From NCBI RefSeq assembly GCF_900112795.1, contig NZ_FONA01000016.1:1-64000 (forward strand): a DNA stretch of 64,000 nt, read 5' to 3'. Each line of letters starts with the position of its first letter. Position 1 is the stretch's first letter. The position numbers and the translations under genes are program-made. Under the pieces are notes generated by a model that was not told the DNA's origin, ran no database searches, and worked only from the letters and a program-made list of their open reading frames with translations. Below are positions 62,920-64,000 of this stretch, piece after piece. Origin of the DNA: Thermophagus xiamenensis (lineage in GTDB: Bacteria; Bacteroidota; Bacteroidia; Bacteroidales; Marinilabiliaceae).

Positions 62920-64000
62920 ATGTCAGATATTATCCAATTACTTCCCGATTCGGTTGCTAATCAGATAGCTGCAGGTGAAGTTATTCAACGACCAGCTTCT
63001 GTAGTAAAAGAGTTGGTAGAGAATGCCGTAGATGCCGGCAGCACTGAAATTCAAGTTATTATTAAGGATGCAGGACGTACGTTAATTCAGATTATTGATA
63101 ACGGTTGCGGGATGTCTGAAACCGATGCCCGTTTGGCCTTTGAGCGGCATGCCACGTCAAAAATAAAGGAGGCTGAAGATCTGTTTTCCATTCGTACAAT
63201 GGGTTTTCGAGGTGAAGCACTGGCTTCTATTGCCGCGGTGGCTCAGGTAGAGCTAAAAACACGACTTCATGGCGAAGAGTTGGGTACCAAAATAGAAATT
63301 GCCGGGTCGAAGGTTGAATCACAAGAGCAGGTGACTTGTGCCCCTGGCAGTAATTTTATGGTTAAAAACTTGTTTTTCAATGTGCCGGCCCGACGACGGT
63401 TTTTGAAAACCAATGCGACTGAATTGCGACATATTGTCAATGAGTTTCAGAGAATTGCCCTGGCTCACCCTTCTATCGCTTTTTCTTTGGTTCATAATGA
63501 ACAGACAATCTTTAACCTTCCTCCTTCCAATTTACGTCAGCGCATCCTGGGGGTTATTGGAACACATGCCAATTCCATGCTTTTGCCGGTTGAGACCGAT
63601 ACTTCCATTGTTAAAATTAAAGGTTATGTAGGGAAACCCCGTTCCGCCAGAAAAACTATGGGTGACCAATATTTTTTTGTAAATAACAGGTATATGCGCA
63701 GCCCCTATTTTCATAAAGCGGTGATGGTTGCCTATGAAAATTTGGTGCCTGCAGAACATTGTCCACCATATTTTTTGTATTTTGAGGTTGATCCTCAAAT
63801 TATTGATGTGAATATTCACCCTACAAAAACCGAAATAAAATTTGAGGATGAGCGGGCAGTTTGGAAAATTGTTGTTGCAGCCGTGCGGGAAGCTCTCGGA
63901 AAATTTAATATGGTTCCTTCAATAGATTTTTATGACGCTGCTGAGGTTCAAATACCTTCTGTTCAGAAAGAAGGTCCGGTAACTGAACCTACGGTTCATA
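62920..64000 (+). CDS. mutL: DNA mismatch repair protein MutL (5' part)
   Basis: The first 360 residues are present; the gene runs off the window. It begins [20 protein letters not shown] and has the GHKL ATPase motifs [27 protein letters not shown] and [15 protein letters not shown]. MutL couples mismatch recognition by MutS to strand removal. The transducer domain (from about 210) follows normally, with [18 protein letters not shown] and [16 protein letters not shown]. Confidence 0.97.
   Translation, partial: MSDIIQLLPDSVANQIAAGEVIQRPASVVKELVENAVDAGSTEIQVIIKDAGRTLIQIIDNGCGMSETDARLAFERHATSKIKEAEDLFSIRTMGFRGEALASIAAVAQVELKTRLHGEELGTKIEIAGSKVESQEQVTCAPGSNFMVKNLFFNVPARRRFLKTNATELRHIVNEFQRIALAHPSIAFSLVHNEQTIFNLPPSNLRQRILGVIGTHANSMLLPVETDTSIVKIKGYVGKPRSARKTMGDQYFFVNNRYMRSPYFHKAVMVAYENLVPAEHCPPYFLYFEVDPQIIDVNIHPTKTEIKFEDERAVWKIVVAAVREALGKFNMVPSIDFYDAAEVQIPSVQKEGPVTEPTVH

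Overview
The window comes from a chromosome of the phylum Bacteroidota, most likely the Bacteroidales/Marinilabiliales side. The evidence is a SusC/SusD polysaccharide-utilisation locus under a hybrid two-component regulator, a PorQ component of the type IX secretion system, a DUF4254 protein beside sugar transferases, an atpD-atpC pair separated from the other ATP synthase genes, and many upstream boxes fitting the Bacteroidota -7 element TAnnTTTG (N stands for any base). No species can be named. There is no phage, integrase, transposase or CRISPR array.

Layout. 0-3 kb: tail of an unidentified gene, then a minus-strand GT4/GT9/DUF4254 glycan cluster. 3.3-5.4 kb: an ECF sigma factor, a membrane anti-sigma candidate and two CpxP/Spy-like proteins. 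5.7-11 kb: atpC, atpD, a polyprenyl diphosphate synthase and an MMPL-type exporter in one minus-strand run. 11-12 kb: an outer-membrane-like protein. 12.8-18.8 kb: a tripartite RND efflux operon, followed by a 23-bp palindromic tandem array and a truncated TlpA-like pseudogene. 19.7-30.9 kb: mostly housekeeping genes (EamA transporter, YkgJ protein, porQ-cmk, ispH, pfkA, acpH, prmC, ribD, cls, a threonine dehydratase-like enzyme). 31-38.7 kb: hppA, pheS and three tandem cyclophilins. 39 kb: tRNA-Val(GAC). 39.3-56.3 kb: a beta-1,4-galactan utilisation locus (hybrid regulator, GH53, GH2, SusC, SusD, SusE/F-like, and a large clan GH-A hydrolase). 56.3-64 kb: doxX-like, lpxH-like, a FabH-like synthase, ispD, ppa, comM, a small membrane protein and the start of mutL.

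How the genes fit together. In the galactan locus, GH53 should cut galactan at the cell surface, SusC/SusD and the SusE/F-like lipoprotein should bind and import oligosaccharides, and GH2 plus the clan A enzyme should release galactose, all under the periplasmic sensor of the hybrid regulator. A 15-bp direct repeat in the divergent promoter is a candidate operator. IspD, IspH and the polyprenyl synthase belong to isoprenoid synthesis; LpxH, the GTs and Cls belong to envelope synthesis.

The least explained parts are non-coding. A modular repeat family (an AGTCATT-rich palindromic module plus a stem-loop with compensatory base changes) occurs six times between genes, and in places reaches into a gene end or up to a start codon. 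There is also the alternating 23-bp palindrome array at 18.9-19.2 kb, several long nested stem-loops, and a cyclophilin fused to a trypsin-like domain that has lost its whole catalytic triad.
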